Source: Arthrobacter sp. TPD3018 (GTDB taxonomy: Bacteria > Pseudomonadota > Alphaproteobacteria > Sphingomonadales > Sphingomonadaceae). Taken from it: 64,000 nucleotides of DNA. Position 1 is the stretch's first letter. Each line of letters opens with the position of its first letter. The notes under the pieces are model-generated. The model saw only the letters and a program-made list of their open reading frames with translations. It made no database searches and was not told where the DNA came from. Both the position numbers and the translations under genes were made by a program. The stretch lies in assembly GCA_003075315.1 (NCBI GenBank), contig QDFQ01000001.1:1159998-1223997 (forward strand), read 5' to 3'. Shown here in pieces: positions 17,464 through 25,744 of this stretch.

Positions 17464-18453
17464 ATGCGCTATGGGATTTCGTTAGCCGTCGCAGTGGCCG
17501 TAACGGTTGCCGCTCCGGCGGTGGCGGCGGAACCGGATACCGCGGCGACGTTCGATGCGTTGCGGCAGGTCGACGGCCGGATGGCGGCCATCGCCTATCG
17601 GTTGACCACAGCGAATGCCGCGTTGTGCCGCGCGTTGGCGCCGACGCCGGGCTGGGCGATCCATAGTCTGGGACAATATGATCCGGCACTGCGCGACCAG
17701 GCGCGGGCGAGCTTCGGATTCGAAACGCCGATTGCGGTCGAGGCGGTCGTGCCAGGGTCTGCGGCAGCCAAGGCGGGGGTTCGATCCGGTGATTCGATCG
17801 TGTCGGTCGATGGCCGGCCGATCGGTAGCGGCGCGCCGGGCAAGGATGCGAGCAGTGCCGCGCGTGACGCGGCGGTGGAGCAGATTGCGGGGCTGCCGGC
17901 CGATCGGCCTTTGTCGGTCGAACTGATGCGTGAGGGTCGCACCCGGACTGTGACGATCCCCGCTTCGCCGGGCTGCCGGAGCGCATTCGAGGTGCTGCTG
18001 GGGCCGGGCATGACCGCGTCGGCCGATGGGCGGATCGTGCAGATTGGGGTGCGCTTCTTCGAACGCTACACTGATGATGAGGTGGCGGTCGTCGTCGCGC
18101 ATGAGCTGTCGCACAACATTCTGCGCCACGCCGCACGGCTGGACGCGGCGGGGGTCAAGCGCGGCCTGCTGTCCGAGGTCGGGCGGAACGGGCGGCTGTT
18201 CCGGCTGACCGAGGATCAAGCCGATCTGCTGGGTGCCTATCTGCTGCGCAATGCGGGATATGATCCGCAGATTGCGGTGCGGTTCTGGCGCGACCATGGC
18301 GGGGACGTCGACGGCGGGCTGTTCCGCAGCCGGACGCATCCGTCATCGTCGGCGCGCGCGAAAACGCTGGAGGCGGCGATCGCCACGATGCCGGCAGGCC
18401 ATGGCTTTTATGCACCCCCGCTCGCGGCGGAGGTGGATCGTCCGCTTCAGTAA
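17464..18453 (+). CDS. Secreted PDZ-domain M48-type metallopeptidase
   Basis: About 329 residues. The ATG at 17464 has AAGGA nine bases ahead and opens a signal peptide (ISLAVAVAVTVAAPAVAAE). A PDZ domain lies at about residues 85-155 (VEAVVPGSAAAKAGVRSGDSIVSVDG). It is followed by the zinc site HELSH (213-217) and the third ligand region TEDQADLLGAY (Glu250). A periplasmic quality-control or processing protease is inferred. Having the PDZ module in front of the M48 catalytic helix is unlike HtpX or BepA/LoiP. The end overlaps by seven bases the convergent dehydrogenase gene. Confidence 0.88.
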   Translation: MRYGISLAVAVAVTVAAPAVAAEPDTAATFDALRQVDGRMAAIAYRLTTANAALCRALAPTPGWAIHSLGQYDPALRDQARASFGFETPIAVEAVVPGSAAAKAGVRSGDSIVSVDGRPIGSGAPGKDASSAARDAAVEQIAGLPADRPLSVELMREGRTRTVTIPASPGCRSAFEVLLGPGMTASADGRIVQIGVRFFERYTDDEVAVVVAHELSHNILRHAARLDAAGVKRGLLSEVGRNGRLFRLTEDQADLLGAYLLRNAGYDPQIAVRFWRDHGGDVDGGLFRSRTHPSSSARAKTLEAAIATMPAGHGFYAPPLAAEVDRPLQ

Positions 18454-19385
18454 CCCGCGTCGAGGTCGGCGACGTTGCGCATCGGTTTGCCGGCGACAAA
18501 GGCATGCACGTTCTCGAGGAAGAGCGCGGCGGCACGCTGGAACATCGTGTTCTGGCTGCGACCCGACAGATGCATCGAGATGAGGCAATTGGGCGCGCTC
18601 CACAGCGGGTGATCCGCGGGTAGCGGCTCCGGCGTGGTGGGATCGAGGAAGGCGCCGGCGATCGTCCCGTCGGCCAGTGCCGAAACCAGCGCGTCCTGAT
18701 CGATCATGTCGCCGCGGGCGATGTTGATCAGCCATGCGCTGGATTTCATCGCCGCGAGCTGCTCCGCCCCGATCATCGTGCGGGTCGCATCGGTCGAGGG
18801 GGCGGCGAGGACGATCCAGTCGTATGCGCCGATCTGCGCCTGCCATTGATCGGGGGCAAGCGTGCCGTCGCGACCCGAGCGGGTGACGCCGGTGACATCC
18901 ACCCCGAAACCGGCGAGACGCTCGCCGATCAGGCGGCCGATCGTGCCATAGCCGACGATCAGCGCGCGCGTGTCGGCCAGTTCGATGCGGCCCGGCGAGA
19001 CCATCGGCCATTCGCGGCGATCCGCCATGCGAACGACCTCATCATAGCGCTTGGCGGCTGCGAGGATACCGAGCACCGCATATTCGGCAACGGCGACCGC
19101 GTTGATCCCCGCGCCGTTGGTGACGGTGACGCAGCGTTCGCGCAGCAGGTCGAGCGGGAAGGCGTCGAGGCCCGCGTAGAGCGTCGAGACCCATGCCAGC
19201 TTCGGCCCCGCCGCGCGGATCGCCTGTTCGGTGAGGTGGGTCGGCTGCATATCGACCCAGGCGATCGTGGCGTCGGCGATCATCGTTTCCGCTTCGGCCG
19301 GCGTCGTGAACCATAGCGGCTCTACTGCGGCGGGGAGGTGCGGTTCGAGCAGACCACGAGCGATGGCGGGCAGGACGGCCTTCAC
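18447..19385 (-). CDS. D-2-hydroxyacid dehydrogenase family protein
   Basis: NAD(P)-dependent reductase of 312 residues. The nucleotide-binding motif is ALIVGYGTIGRLIGERL with Rossmann strand, then IVLAAPSTDATRTMIG, WLINIARGDMIDQDAL (catalytic Arg region) and the hinge GAFLDPTTPEPLPADHPLW. The usual catalytic Glu-His pair corresponds to DPTTPEPLP and the ISMHLSG histidine. Translation starts at GTG 19385, overlapping the cysS stop (GTGA), so the two are coupled. The substrate (glyoxylate, hydroxypyruvate or other) cannot be told. Confidence 0.9.
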   Translation of the reverse strand: MKAVLPAIARGLLEPHLPAAVEPLWFTTPAEAETMIADATIAWVDMQPTHLTEQAIRAAGPKLAWVSTLYAGLDAFPLDLLRERCVTVTNGAGINAVAVAEYAVLGILAAAKRYDEVVRMADRREWPMVSPGRIELADTRALIVGYGTIGRLIGERLAGFGVDVTGVTRSGRDGTLAPDQWQAQIGAYDWIVLAAPSTDATRTMIGAEQLAAMKSSAWLINIARGDMIDQDALVSALADGTIAGAFLDPTTPEPLPADHPLWSAPNCLISMHLSGRSQNTMFQRAAALFLENVHAFVAGKPMRNVADLDAGY

Positions 19386-20809
19386 AACGACAGCCTCCAG
19401 TCCCAGCCCAACGGATCGCCATCCATCACCTCGACACCGGCCGAGGCAAGCTCGTCGCGGAGCGCGTCGGAGCGGGCGAAGTCCTTGGCAGCGCGGGCCT
19501 CACGGCGGTCGGCGAGCGCGGCGGCGATGTCGGCTTCGTCGATCGTCGCACTATCGGGGCGGACGCGCAGGTCTTCGCGGGACAGAGTGAGGAGGTCGAG
19601 GCCGAGTACCGCGTCGAAGTCTTCGAGAGCGGCAAGGCGGTCGGCGGGACTGACGCGTTTGTCGGCGAGCAGTTCGTCGAGCACGGGCAGGGCCTTGGGC
19701 GTGTTGAGGTCGTCCGACAGTGCGGCGTCGAGCCGTTCGGCATACGGCGCAGCGGAAGCAGCGCCCTTTGCCTCGCCGCGGGCGCGGAGGACGGCGACGG
19801 TCTGGATCAGACGCTTGAGGCGCGTCTGTGCGGCAGCGAGATTCTCCCATGAGAATTCCAGCTCGCTGCGATAATGCGCTTGCAGGCACATCAGGCGGTA
19901 GGCCAGCGGGTGGAAGCCGCGGGCGACGAGCGCGGGGAGGGTGAGGAACTCGCCCGAGGATTTCGACATCTTTCCCGTACGATCGACGAGGAAGTTGTTA
20001 TGCATCCAGAGCGTCGCGCCGGTATCGGCGGTGCCGCCGATCGCCTGGTTCTGCGCGATCTCATTGGGGTGGTGGATCTCGCGATGATCGATGCCGCCGG
20101 TGTGGATATCGAAGTGATCCCCCAGATACTGCCGGCTCATCACCGAGCATTCGAGGTGCCAGCCCGGCGCGCCGCGGCCCCAAGGGCTGTCCCACTCCAT
20201 CTGACGGTTTTCGCCCGGCGCGCTGGTGCGCCAGATCGCAAAGTCGGCCGGGTGGCGCTTGCCCTCGACGCTGTCGATCCGGCCTTCAACCGGGCCCTCG
20301 TCGCGCGTACCGGCGAGGCGACCGTAATCGGGGACGGTGGTAGTGTCGAAATAGAGGCCGTCGGGCAGGCGGTAGCAATGCTTGTCGGCAATCGCCTGTC
20401 CGAACGCGATCATGCCTTCGATATGGTCGGTCGCCAGTGGGAAGCGGGCGGGATCGCGGACGTTGAGGTCTTTCAGATTGGCTTTGAACGCCTGAGTGTA
20501 ATGGTCTGCGATCGCCCAGATATCCTGGCCGCTCTTCTTTGCCGCGGCCTCCATCTTGTCGTCGCCGGCATCGGCGTCGCTGGTCAGATGGCCGACGTCG
20601 GTGATGTTGATGATGTGGGTGAGGCCATAGCCTTTCCAGGTCAGCGTCCGGCCGAGCGTGTCGGTAAAAAGGTACGCGCGCAGATTGCCGATATGGGCGT
20701 AGTGATAGACCGTCGGCCCGCACGAATAGATGCGGACGTTGGCGGGGTCGGCGGGCTGGAACGGCTCCGCGGCTCTGGTCAGGCTGTTGTACAGCGTCAT
20801 CGGCGTCAT
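19382..20809 (-). CDS. cysS: Cysteinyl-tRNA synthetase
   Basis: Charges tRNA-Cys with cysteine in the cytoplasm. About 475 residues. It shows the first zinc cysteine in RIYSCGPTVY, the HIGH-type HIGNLRAYLFTDTL, GWHLECSVMS and the HTGGIDHREIHHPNEIAQ zinc/adenylation region, and the loop KMSKSSGEF. The long open frame continues upstream, but the conserved protein begins MTPMTLYNSL; ATG 20809 (or 20800 or 20821) is the likely start, none with a strong ribosome site. It follows the GT39-type gene by about 55 bases and is coupled to the dehydrogenase downstream. Confidence 0.97.
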   Translation of the reverse strand: MTPMTLYNSLTRAAEPFQPADPANVRIYSCGPTVYHYAHIGNLRAYLFTDTLGRTLTWKGYGLTHIINITDVGHLTSDADAGDDKMEAAAKKSGQDIWAIADHYTQAFKANLKDLNVRDPARFPLATDHIEGMIAFGQAIADKHCYRLPDGLYFDTTTVPDYGRLAGTRDEGPVEGRIDSVEGKRHPADFAIWRTSAPGENRQMEWDSPWGRGAPGWHLECSVMSRQYLGDHFDIHTGGIDHREIHHPNEIAQNQAIGGTADTGATLWMHNNFLVDRTGKMSKSSGEFLTLPALVARGFHPLAYRLMCLQAHYRSELEFSWENLAAAQTRLKRLIQTVAVLRARGEAKGAASAAPYAERLDAALSDDLNTPKALPVLDELLADKRVSPADRLAALEDFDAVLGLDLLTLSREDLRVRPDSATIDEADIAAALADRREARAAKDFARSDALRDELASAGVEVMDGDPLGWDWRLSL

Positions 20810-20864
20810 GCGCGCGGCCATAGCGCGCGGCGAGCGATGCCGCCAAGCCTTCAGCGGCACGGTG

Positions 20865-22349
20865 TTATCGACGAAGGGGCAGATCGCGGCGGAGATAGAC
20901 GAGCAGGTGGGCGTCTTCGCGGGGGACGATGAGGACCTGCCGATAGGCGCGGGCAAGCGTGGCGGTCATGATGCTTTGGGTCGCGGGGTTCCACGGCGCC
21001 ATCGGTTCGTCCATCGTCACGATCACTGGCGGACGGGTGGCGAGGATGCGGTTCAGCTCGGCGACCTCATCGGCCCCGGACGCGCCGCGCTCGGCGTCGT
21101 ACGCGAGCGTCGACGGGAAGGCGTAGCGCGTCGGGATGCAGGCGTCGGCGAGCAGGTACAGAACCGAATCGCCGGCGAAGACATAGGGGCAGCCGCCGCG
21201 ATCGTTGGCCTTCATCACGTGTGCGACCGCGCGAGCGGAGCTGGCGTCGGTGGGCGGCAGCAGAACGCGCGCGACGAACAGGATCAGGCCATAGCCGATC
21301 AGCGCGACCGGCGCGGCGCGGTGGCGATCCAGCACCGGGGCGGCGATCATGGCGAGCGGCAGCATCAGCGGCAGCGCATAATGATCGAAGAAGGCGCCGA
21401 TCATCGCGAACGCGATCAGGGCGGCGGCGAGCCAGCCGAAGGCGATCCACCGTTCGGACGCAACCGGGCGCTGGCGAAGGGCGATCACCGTACAGACGAT
21501 GAAGGGAAGCAGCTGCGCGCTTGTGCCGGCGAGCCGCGCGGCGATCTTGGCGGCGGGATAGCCCTTGCGCAGCGAGACGGAGGCGAAATTGGAGAACCAG
21601 AAGGCGGCGAAGACCTCAGGGCCGCGGCGCCAGTAATCGGCGACGACCAGCCCCGTCGGCAGGATGCCGAGCAGCATCCACAGCAGCGCCGCGCCGATGC
21701 AGAGCCGTAGCGTGGCGCCCGCGCGGTGCAGGTACCAGAGGTGTGCCGCCCCGAAGAACGCACCTTCGACGACGGGCGTATATTTGGTCTGGATCGCAAG
21801 GCCGGCGAGCAGGCAGGCGGCGGCACCGTTCAGGACGATCGCGCGCGTCGCACGGGCCTCGGCGAGCACAGGCAGGCGCAGCGTCAGCACTGCGGCGCCG
21901 GCGGTGAACAGGTTGTAGAAGACCGGCGATTGCCCCCCGCGACCGCTGAGCAGTGACAGCCACAGGACATAGGCGGCCCCCGCGACCAGCGCCGCCATGG
22001 GTCGCGCGCCCAGCATCCGCCCGCCGCGTGCCACCAGCCACGCCGTGGCGGCGGTGAAGAGCGTCGCGACCAGTTGGTAGGCGAGGATGCCATCGCCGGG
22101 CAGCAGTCGGATCGCGGCGAAGATCAGGAACAGGCCGACGGGCTTGCGGTCCCACAGATCAACGTAGGGCAAGGCACCGTGCAGCATCCGGTCGCCGACG
22201 AGCAGATAATATTGCTCGTCGACATGAATGATCGGATTGCCGAAATCATGCGCGCGCAGGGCGATCGCCCAGATCAGCAACAGCGCGAACGCTACCCATC
22301 CGGTCGACGGCAGCCATGATTCAGGGGCGGGGTATGCGCTGCGGGCCAT
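20865..22349 (-). CDS. GT39/ArnT-like membrane glycosyltransferase
   Basis: A polytopic inner-membrane protein of 494 residues with about ten or more hydrophobic segments (VAFALLLIWAIALRA; AALVAGAAYVLWLSLL; LRLCIGAALLWMLLGIL; ALIAFAMIGAFF). The first periplasmic loop carries the acidic HVDEQYYLLVGDRML, which fits the catalytic D-E pair of PMT/ArnT-type enzymes that transfer sugars from polyprenyl phosphate. A soluble C-terminal region follows (CPYVFAGDSVLYLLADACIP). It is first in an operon with cysS and the dehydrogenase, and divergent from the GT2 gene, suggesting a local envelope-glycan function. The acceptor is unknown. Confidence 0.85.
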   Translation of the reverse strand: MARSAYPAPESWLPSTGWVAFALLLIWAIALRAHDFGNPIIHVDEQYYLLVGDRMLHGALPYVDLWDRKPVGLFLIFAAIRLLPGDGILAYQLVATLFTAATAWLVARGGRMLGARPMAALVAGAAYVLWLSLLSGRGGQSPVFYNLFTAGAAVLTLRLPVLAEARATRAIVLNGAAACLLAGLAIQTKYTPVVEGAFFGAAHLWYLHRAGATLRLCIGAALLWMLLGILPTGLVVADYWRRGPEVFAAFWFSNFASVSLRKGYPAAKIAARLAGTSAQLLPFIVCTVIALRQRPVASERWIAFGWLAAALIAFAMIGAFFDHYALPLMLPLAMIAAPVLDRHRAAPVALIGYGLILFVARVLLPPTDASSARAVAHVMKANDRGGCPYVFAGDSVLYLLADACIPTRYAFPSTLAYDAERGASGADEVAELNRILATRPPVIVTMDEPMAPWNPATQSIMTATLARAYRQVLIVPREDAHLLVYLRRDLPLRR

Positions 22350-22504
22350 GGCGCGGGCTCATAGCAGCGCGCGCCGCAGCGTCATGCTCGAAATTAATTT
22401 CGTCGCCCCGGTGCGGGTCCGAACGATCGGCGTCGTCCTGTCAGCAAGGAACGGGCGTGCGTGTCGCATGGCCGGCTGAAGCGTGGCTCGTGGGGGGCGT
22501 TGGA

Positions 22505-23437
22505 ATGTACCTTGTTGTCGATCAGGATCGGATGGAGACGGGCGGTTCACCGCTGTCGGCCGCCATGTTCGGCCCGGAACGGCGCGCGACGCCGCTGTGG
22601 ACCGTGCTGATCCCGTTCTTCAACGAAGCGGCGTTCCTGGGCCAGACGATCGCGAGCCTGGCTTTGCAGACGGTGCCGTTCCAGCTGCTGCTGGTCGACA
22701 ACGGTTCGACCGACGACAGCGTTGCGATCGCGCGTGCGGCGATCGCCGCGCATGGCCTGGATGCGACGATCATCAGCGAAACTGTGCCGGGCAAGGTCAG
22801 CGCGCTGCGTACGGGCCTGGGGCGTGTGCGGACCCGATATGTCGCCACCTGCGATGCCGATACGCTCTACCCGCCGCATTATCTGGCCGAAGCGGAGACG
22901 CTGCTGGCGCAGGACGGCTGCGTCGTTGCAGGCGCCTATTTCGTCGATCCGGGTGCGGACCAGAGCGCGCTCGACGCCGAAGCGCGCCGGATCCTGACCG
23001 CCGCACGCATGCTGCCGCGTCAATGTCATGCGGGCGGCGCGGGCCAGTGCTTCGACGTCGCGGCGCTGCGGGCGGTCGGCGGCTTCGATGCGGCGCTGTG
23101 GGGTTATATCCTAGAAGATCACGAGGTGATCCACCGCACCATGTCGCAAGGCGACATGCTGTATTCGAAGGACCTGTGGTGCATGCCGTCGCCGCGCGAG
23201 CGTGATCGTGCGTCGATCCGTTGGACGCTGTTCGAACGGCTCGTCTACGCCGCGGCGGCCCCTTGGGCTGGCGATTGGTTCTTCTACAATTTCCTGGCCC
23301 GCCGGTTGCAGCGCCGCCGCCTGATGAGCGTGCAGATCCGCGAGCGCGCCTTCCAGACCGTCACCAGCTTTGCGCATTTGCCCGTTCCGTCGAACCATGG
23401 AGGACCGATCCGTGCCGCGTCTCATCCTGTGCGCTGA
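22505..23437 (+). CDS. Family 2 glycosyltransferase
   Basis: A cytoplasmic GT-A enzyme of about 310 residues. It contains VLIPFFNEAAFLGQTIASL, LLVDNGSTDDS, a nucleotide-sugar/metal DxD in VATCDADTLYP, and the ED motif LEDHEVIHRTMSQGD. The frame is open from 22316, but GGGGGG seven bases before ATG 22505 gives the real start. No membrane segment is seen. It overlaps the deacetylase gene by 26 bases, so the two products probably act in sequence: transfer of an N-acetylhexosamine, then its deacetylation (inference). Confidence 0.9.
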   Translation: MYLVVDQDRMETGGSPLSAAMFGPERRATPLWTVLIPFFNEAAFLGQTIASLALQTVPFQLLLVDNGSTDDSVAIARAAIAAHGLDATIISETVPGKVSALRTGLGRVRTRYVATCDADTLYPPHYLAEAETLLAQDGCVVAGAYFVDPGADQSALDAEARRILTAARMLPRQCHAGGAGQCFDVAALRAVGGFDAALWGYILEDHEVIHRTMSQGDMLYSKDLWCMPSPRERDRASIRWTLFERLVYAAAAPWAGDWFFYNFLARRLQRRRLMSVQIRERAFQTVTSFAHLPVPSNHGGPIRAASHPVR

Positions 23438-24215
23438 CGATTTCGCCTTTTCGCGCGATGTCAGCGAGACGATCGCCGGCCTGGCGCGCGAGGGGAAGCT
23501 CAACGCGACCAGCTGCATGACGCTGATGCCGGGCTGGGCCACCGACGCCGCATTGCTGCGCGACCTGCCGCGTCACGTCGAGATCGGGTTGCATTTGACG
23601 CTGACCGGTGAGCGCCCGCTGACCGATATGCCGCAATTCGCGCCCGATGGCGTGATGCCAGAGATTGATCCGCTGACCCGTTCAGCGGCGCGCCGCGAGC
23701 TCCCGCTCGACGAAATCGCGGGCGAAGTGGCCGCGCAATTCGACGCCTTCGTCGCGGCGATGGGCCGCGCCCCCGATTTCGTTGATGGCCACCAGCACTC
23801 CCACGCGCTTCCCGGTATCCGCGACATCGTGTTGTTCGAAACCGCACTCCGCGCCCCGAACGCCTGGGTGCGCGACTGCGTCGACCGTGTCGGCGCGATG
23901 CTGCGGCGGCCGTTCGCGGGCAAAGCAATCGGCAGTGCCTTCCATTCGCGGGGCCTGAAACGGGACGCGGCGCGTTACGGCCTGCGCTGTAACGACAGTT
24001 TCGCGGGGCATTACGATTTCTCAACCGATTATCGCGGATTATTTCCGCGGTTTCTACGCAAGGCGGCGAGCATGCATCTCGTGATGTGCCATCCCGGAGC
24101 GGGTAAACGACCCGGCGATGCGATCGCGGCAGCGCGTCCGCGTGAAGCCGATGCCTTGCGTACTTGGTCGATTGCCGACATGGCAGCGGCTGAGGGTCTG
24201 GCCTTTCCGGCCTGA
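23412..24215 (+). CDS. ChbG/HpnK-family carbohydrate deacetylase
   Basis: A 267-residue YdjC-type metal-dependent N-deacetylase. The metal site reads LILCADDFAFSRD near the start, EIGLHLTLTG (His), DFVDGHQHSHALPGI (His) and HLVMCHPGAG. The open frame begins at 23370, but the sequence ATGGAGGACCGATCCGTG puts a perfect GGAGGA about seven bases before GTG 23412, which gives VPRLILCADDF, the family's usual opening. The gene is embedded in the 3' end of the GT2 gene. The pair recalls the HpnI/HpnK logic of hopanoid head-group synthesis, but no other hpn gene is nearby. Confidence 0.9.
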   Translation: MPRLILCADDFAFSRDVSETIAGLAREGKLNATSCMTLMPGWATDAALLRDLPRHVEIGLHLTLTGERPLTDMPQFAPDGVMPEIDPLTRSAARRELPLDEIAGEVAAQFDAFVAAMGRAPDFVDGHQHSHALPGIRDIVLFETALRAPNAWVRDCVDRVGAMLRRPFAGKAIGSAFHSRGLKRDAARYGLRCNDSFAGHYDFSTDYRGLFPRFLRKAASMHLVMCHPGAGKRPGDAIAAARPREADALRTWSIADMAAAEGLAFPA

Positions 24216-24236
24216 CATGAGGAGCTTGGGCGCAGA

Positions 24237-24788
24237 TTGGCTGACGGGAGCACGGCGGATGGGGGGCTGCGTGCCGTCTTCCTCGCGCAGCGCGCGATGC
24301 TCCTGCGCCTGTTCGTCGCGCGCCTTGGCTCGCGTGAGGAAGCGGAAGACGCGCTCCACGATCTGTGGCTGCGACTCGATCAGCTCGGCGCAACGCCCAT
24401 CGCTCAGCCTGCCGCTTTCCTATATCGCGTCGCCAGCAATCTCGCGACCGATCGCCGCATCGCCGGCGCTCGGCGCGACGCGCGCGACGGCGCATGGCTC
24501 GCGTCGCAGCCCGCGGCTGACGACATGCCCGATCCCGAACGGGCGCTCGTTGCGCGCGACGCCCTACGCGTCGTCGAGCAGGCAATCGATGCGATGCCCG
24601 AGCGAATGGGGCGCGCGCTCCGTCTGTTCCGTATCGAAGGGCGTAGTCAGCGCGCCATCGCGGATGAATTGGGCATCAGCGTGAGCGGCGTCGAAAAGCT
24701 TCTGCAACGCGCCTATCGCATCCTGCACATTCGCGTCGCCGAGGTGAATGGCGCGGTGCCCGCGCTCGGCATGGAGCAGGAGCGATGA
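24237..24788 (+). CDS. ECF sigma factor, FecI-like
   Basis: A 183-residue extracytoplasmic-function sigma factor. Sigma-2 region: FVARLGSREEAEDALHDLWLRL and AFLYRVASNLATDRRI; sigma-4 helix-turn-helix: GRSQRAIADELGISVSGVEKLLQRAY. The proposed start is TTG 24237 with GAGGAG about 12 bases ahead; no better start is in frame. It directs RNA polymerase to iron-uptake promoters in FecI systems. Its stop overlaps the anti-sigma gene start, and a FecA-type receptor follows, making a complete surface-signalling unit. Confidence 0.92.
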   Translation: MADGSTADGGLRAVFLAQRAMLLRLFVARLGSREEAEDALHDLWLRLDQLGATPIAQPAAFLYRVASNLATDRRIAGARRDARDGAWLASQPAADDMPDPERALVARDALRVVEQAIDAMPERMGRALRLFRIEGRSQRAIADELGISVSGVEKLLQRAYRILHIRVAEVNGAVPALGMEQER

Positions 24789-25744
24789 GCGCGGCCATGG
24801 CAGCGATCGTCGATCAGGCCACGCTGTGGCACGTTCGTCAGGCGGACATGTCGGCCGACGAATGGGAGCAATTCGTGGTCTGGCTGGAAGCGGATGCCGA
24901 GCATGCGCGCGCCTATGATGCGATCGCGTTGCAAGATTCGCTGATCGCCGAAGCGCGTTTTCCCGACACGCCGGCAACGCCCGTTGCGGCAAACGACGAC
25001 GAGCGCGTGTTACGCCGGCGCTGGCCGCTCGCCGGCACCGCGGGGGCGGCAATCGCCGCCGCACTGGCTCTATGGCTGGCGCCGGGTGTGCTGTTCAAAC
25101 CGTCGCCCCAGGCTGGCATGAGCGAGGTGATTGCCACGCGTGATGGCGAACGGCGCGATATCCGTATGGCGGACGGAACGCAGATCGCGATGAACGGCGG
25201 CACGGTGTTGCGGTTCGACCCTGCCGATCCGCGGACGATCGCGATGGATCGGGGCGAGGTGGCGCTGCACGTCGTCCATGACTCCGCACATCCGTTTACG
25301 CTGCATGCGGGCGATCAAGTCATTCGCGACATGGGTACGACTTTCGACGTCACGCGCGAAGGCGGCGATCTGGCGGTTGCGGTCGGCGAGGGATCGGTGA
25401 TGTTCGAGCCGGATGGCGCCGCGGTGACACTGCGGGCTGGCGAAGCTCTCACCCGGGACGGGGCGACCGGGCGGATCGCACGCAGCACGATCGCAGCGGA
25501 CAGCGTCGGTGGCTGGCGCCAGGGCGTTCTCAGCTTCGATGCGGCGTCGGTCGCCGAGGTTGCGGCCAGCTTGCGACGGCTACACGGATTCCGCCTGCGG
25601 GTCGCGAGCGGCTTGTCCACGCGGCCGTTCACCGGCATAATCCACCTCACGGGGGAAGCCGATCGCGACATTCCGCATCTGGCCGATCTGATCGGGGCAA
25701 CTTGGCGGCGTGACGGGGCGGATTGGGTGTTGGCGGAACGGTAA
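24785..25744 (+). CDS. FecR-type anti-sigma factor
   Basis: A 319-residue inner-membrane regulator. The N-terminal cytoplasmic DUF4880-like part (ATLWHVRQADMSADEWEQFVVWLEAD) binds the sigma factor. One membrane segment is at about 78-97 (WPLAGTAGAAIAAALALWLA). The periplasmic FecR domain contains DGERRDIRMADGTQIAMNGGT, VALHVVHDSAHPF and a C-terminal STN-like lobe (DRDIPHLADLIGATWRRDG) that contacts the receptor's signalling domain. It starts at ATG 24785 inside the sigma-factor stop (ATGA) and overlaps the receptor gene by 35 bases. Confidence 0.94.
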   Translation: MSAAMAAIVDQATLWHVRQADMSADEWEQFVVWLEADAEHARAYDAIALQDSLIAEARFPDTPATPVAANDDERVLRRRWPLAGTAGAAIAAALALWLAPGVLFKPSPQAGMSEVIATRDGERRDIRMADGTQIAMNGGTVLRFDPADPRTIAMDRGEVALHVVHDSAHPFTLHAGDQVIRDMGTTFDVTREGGDLAVAVGEGSVMFEPDGAAVTLRAGEALTRDGATGRIARSTIAADSVGGWRQGVLSFDAASVAEVAASLRRLHGFRLRVASGLSTRPFTGIIHLTGEADRDIPHLADLIGATWRRDGADWVLAER

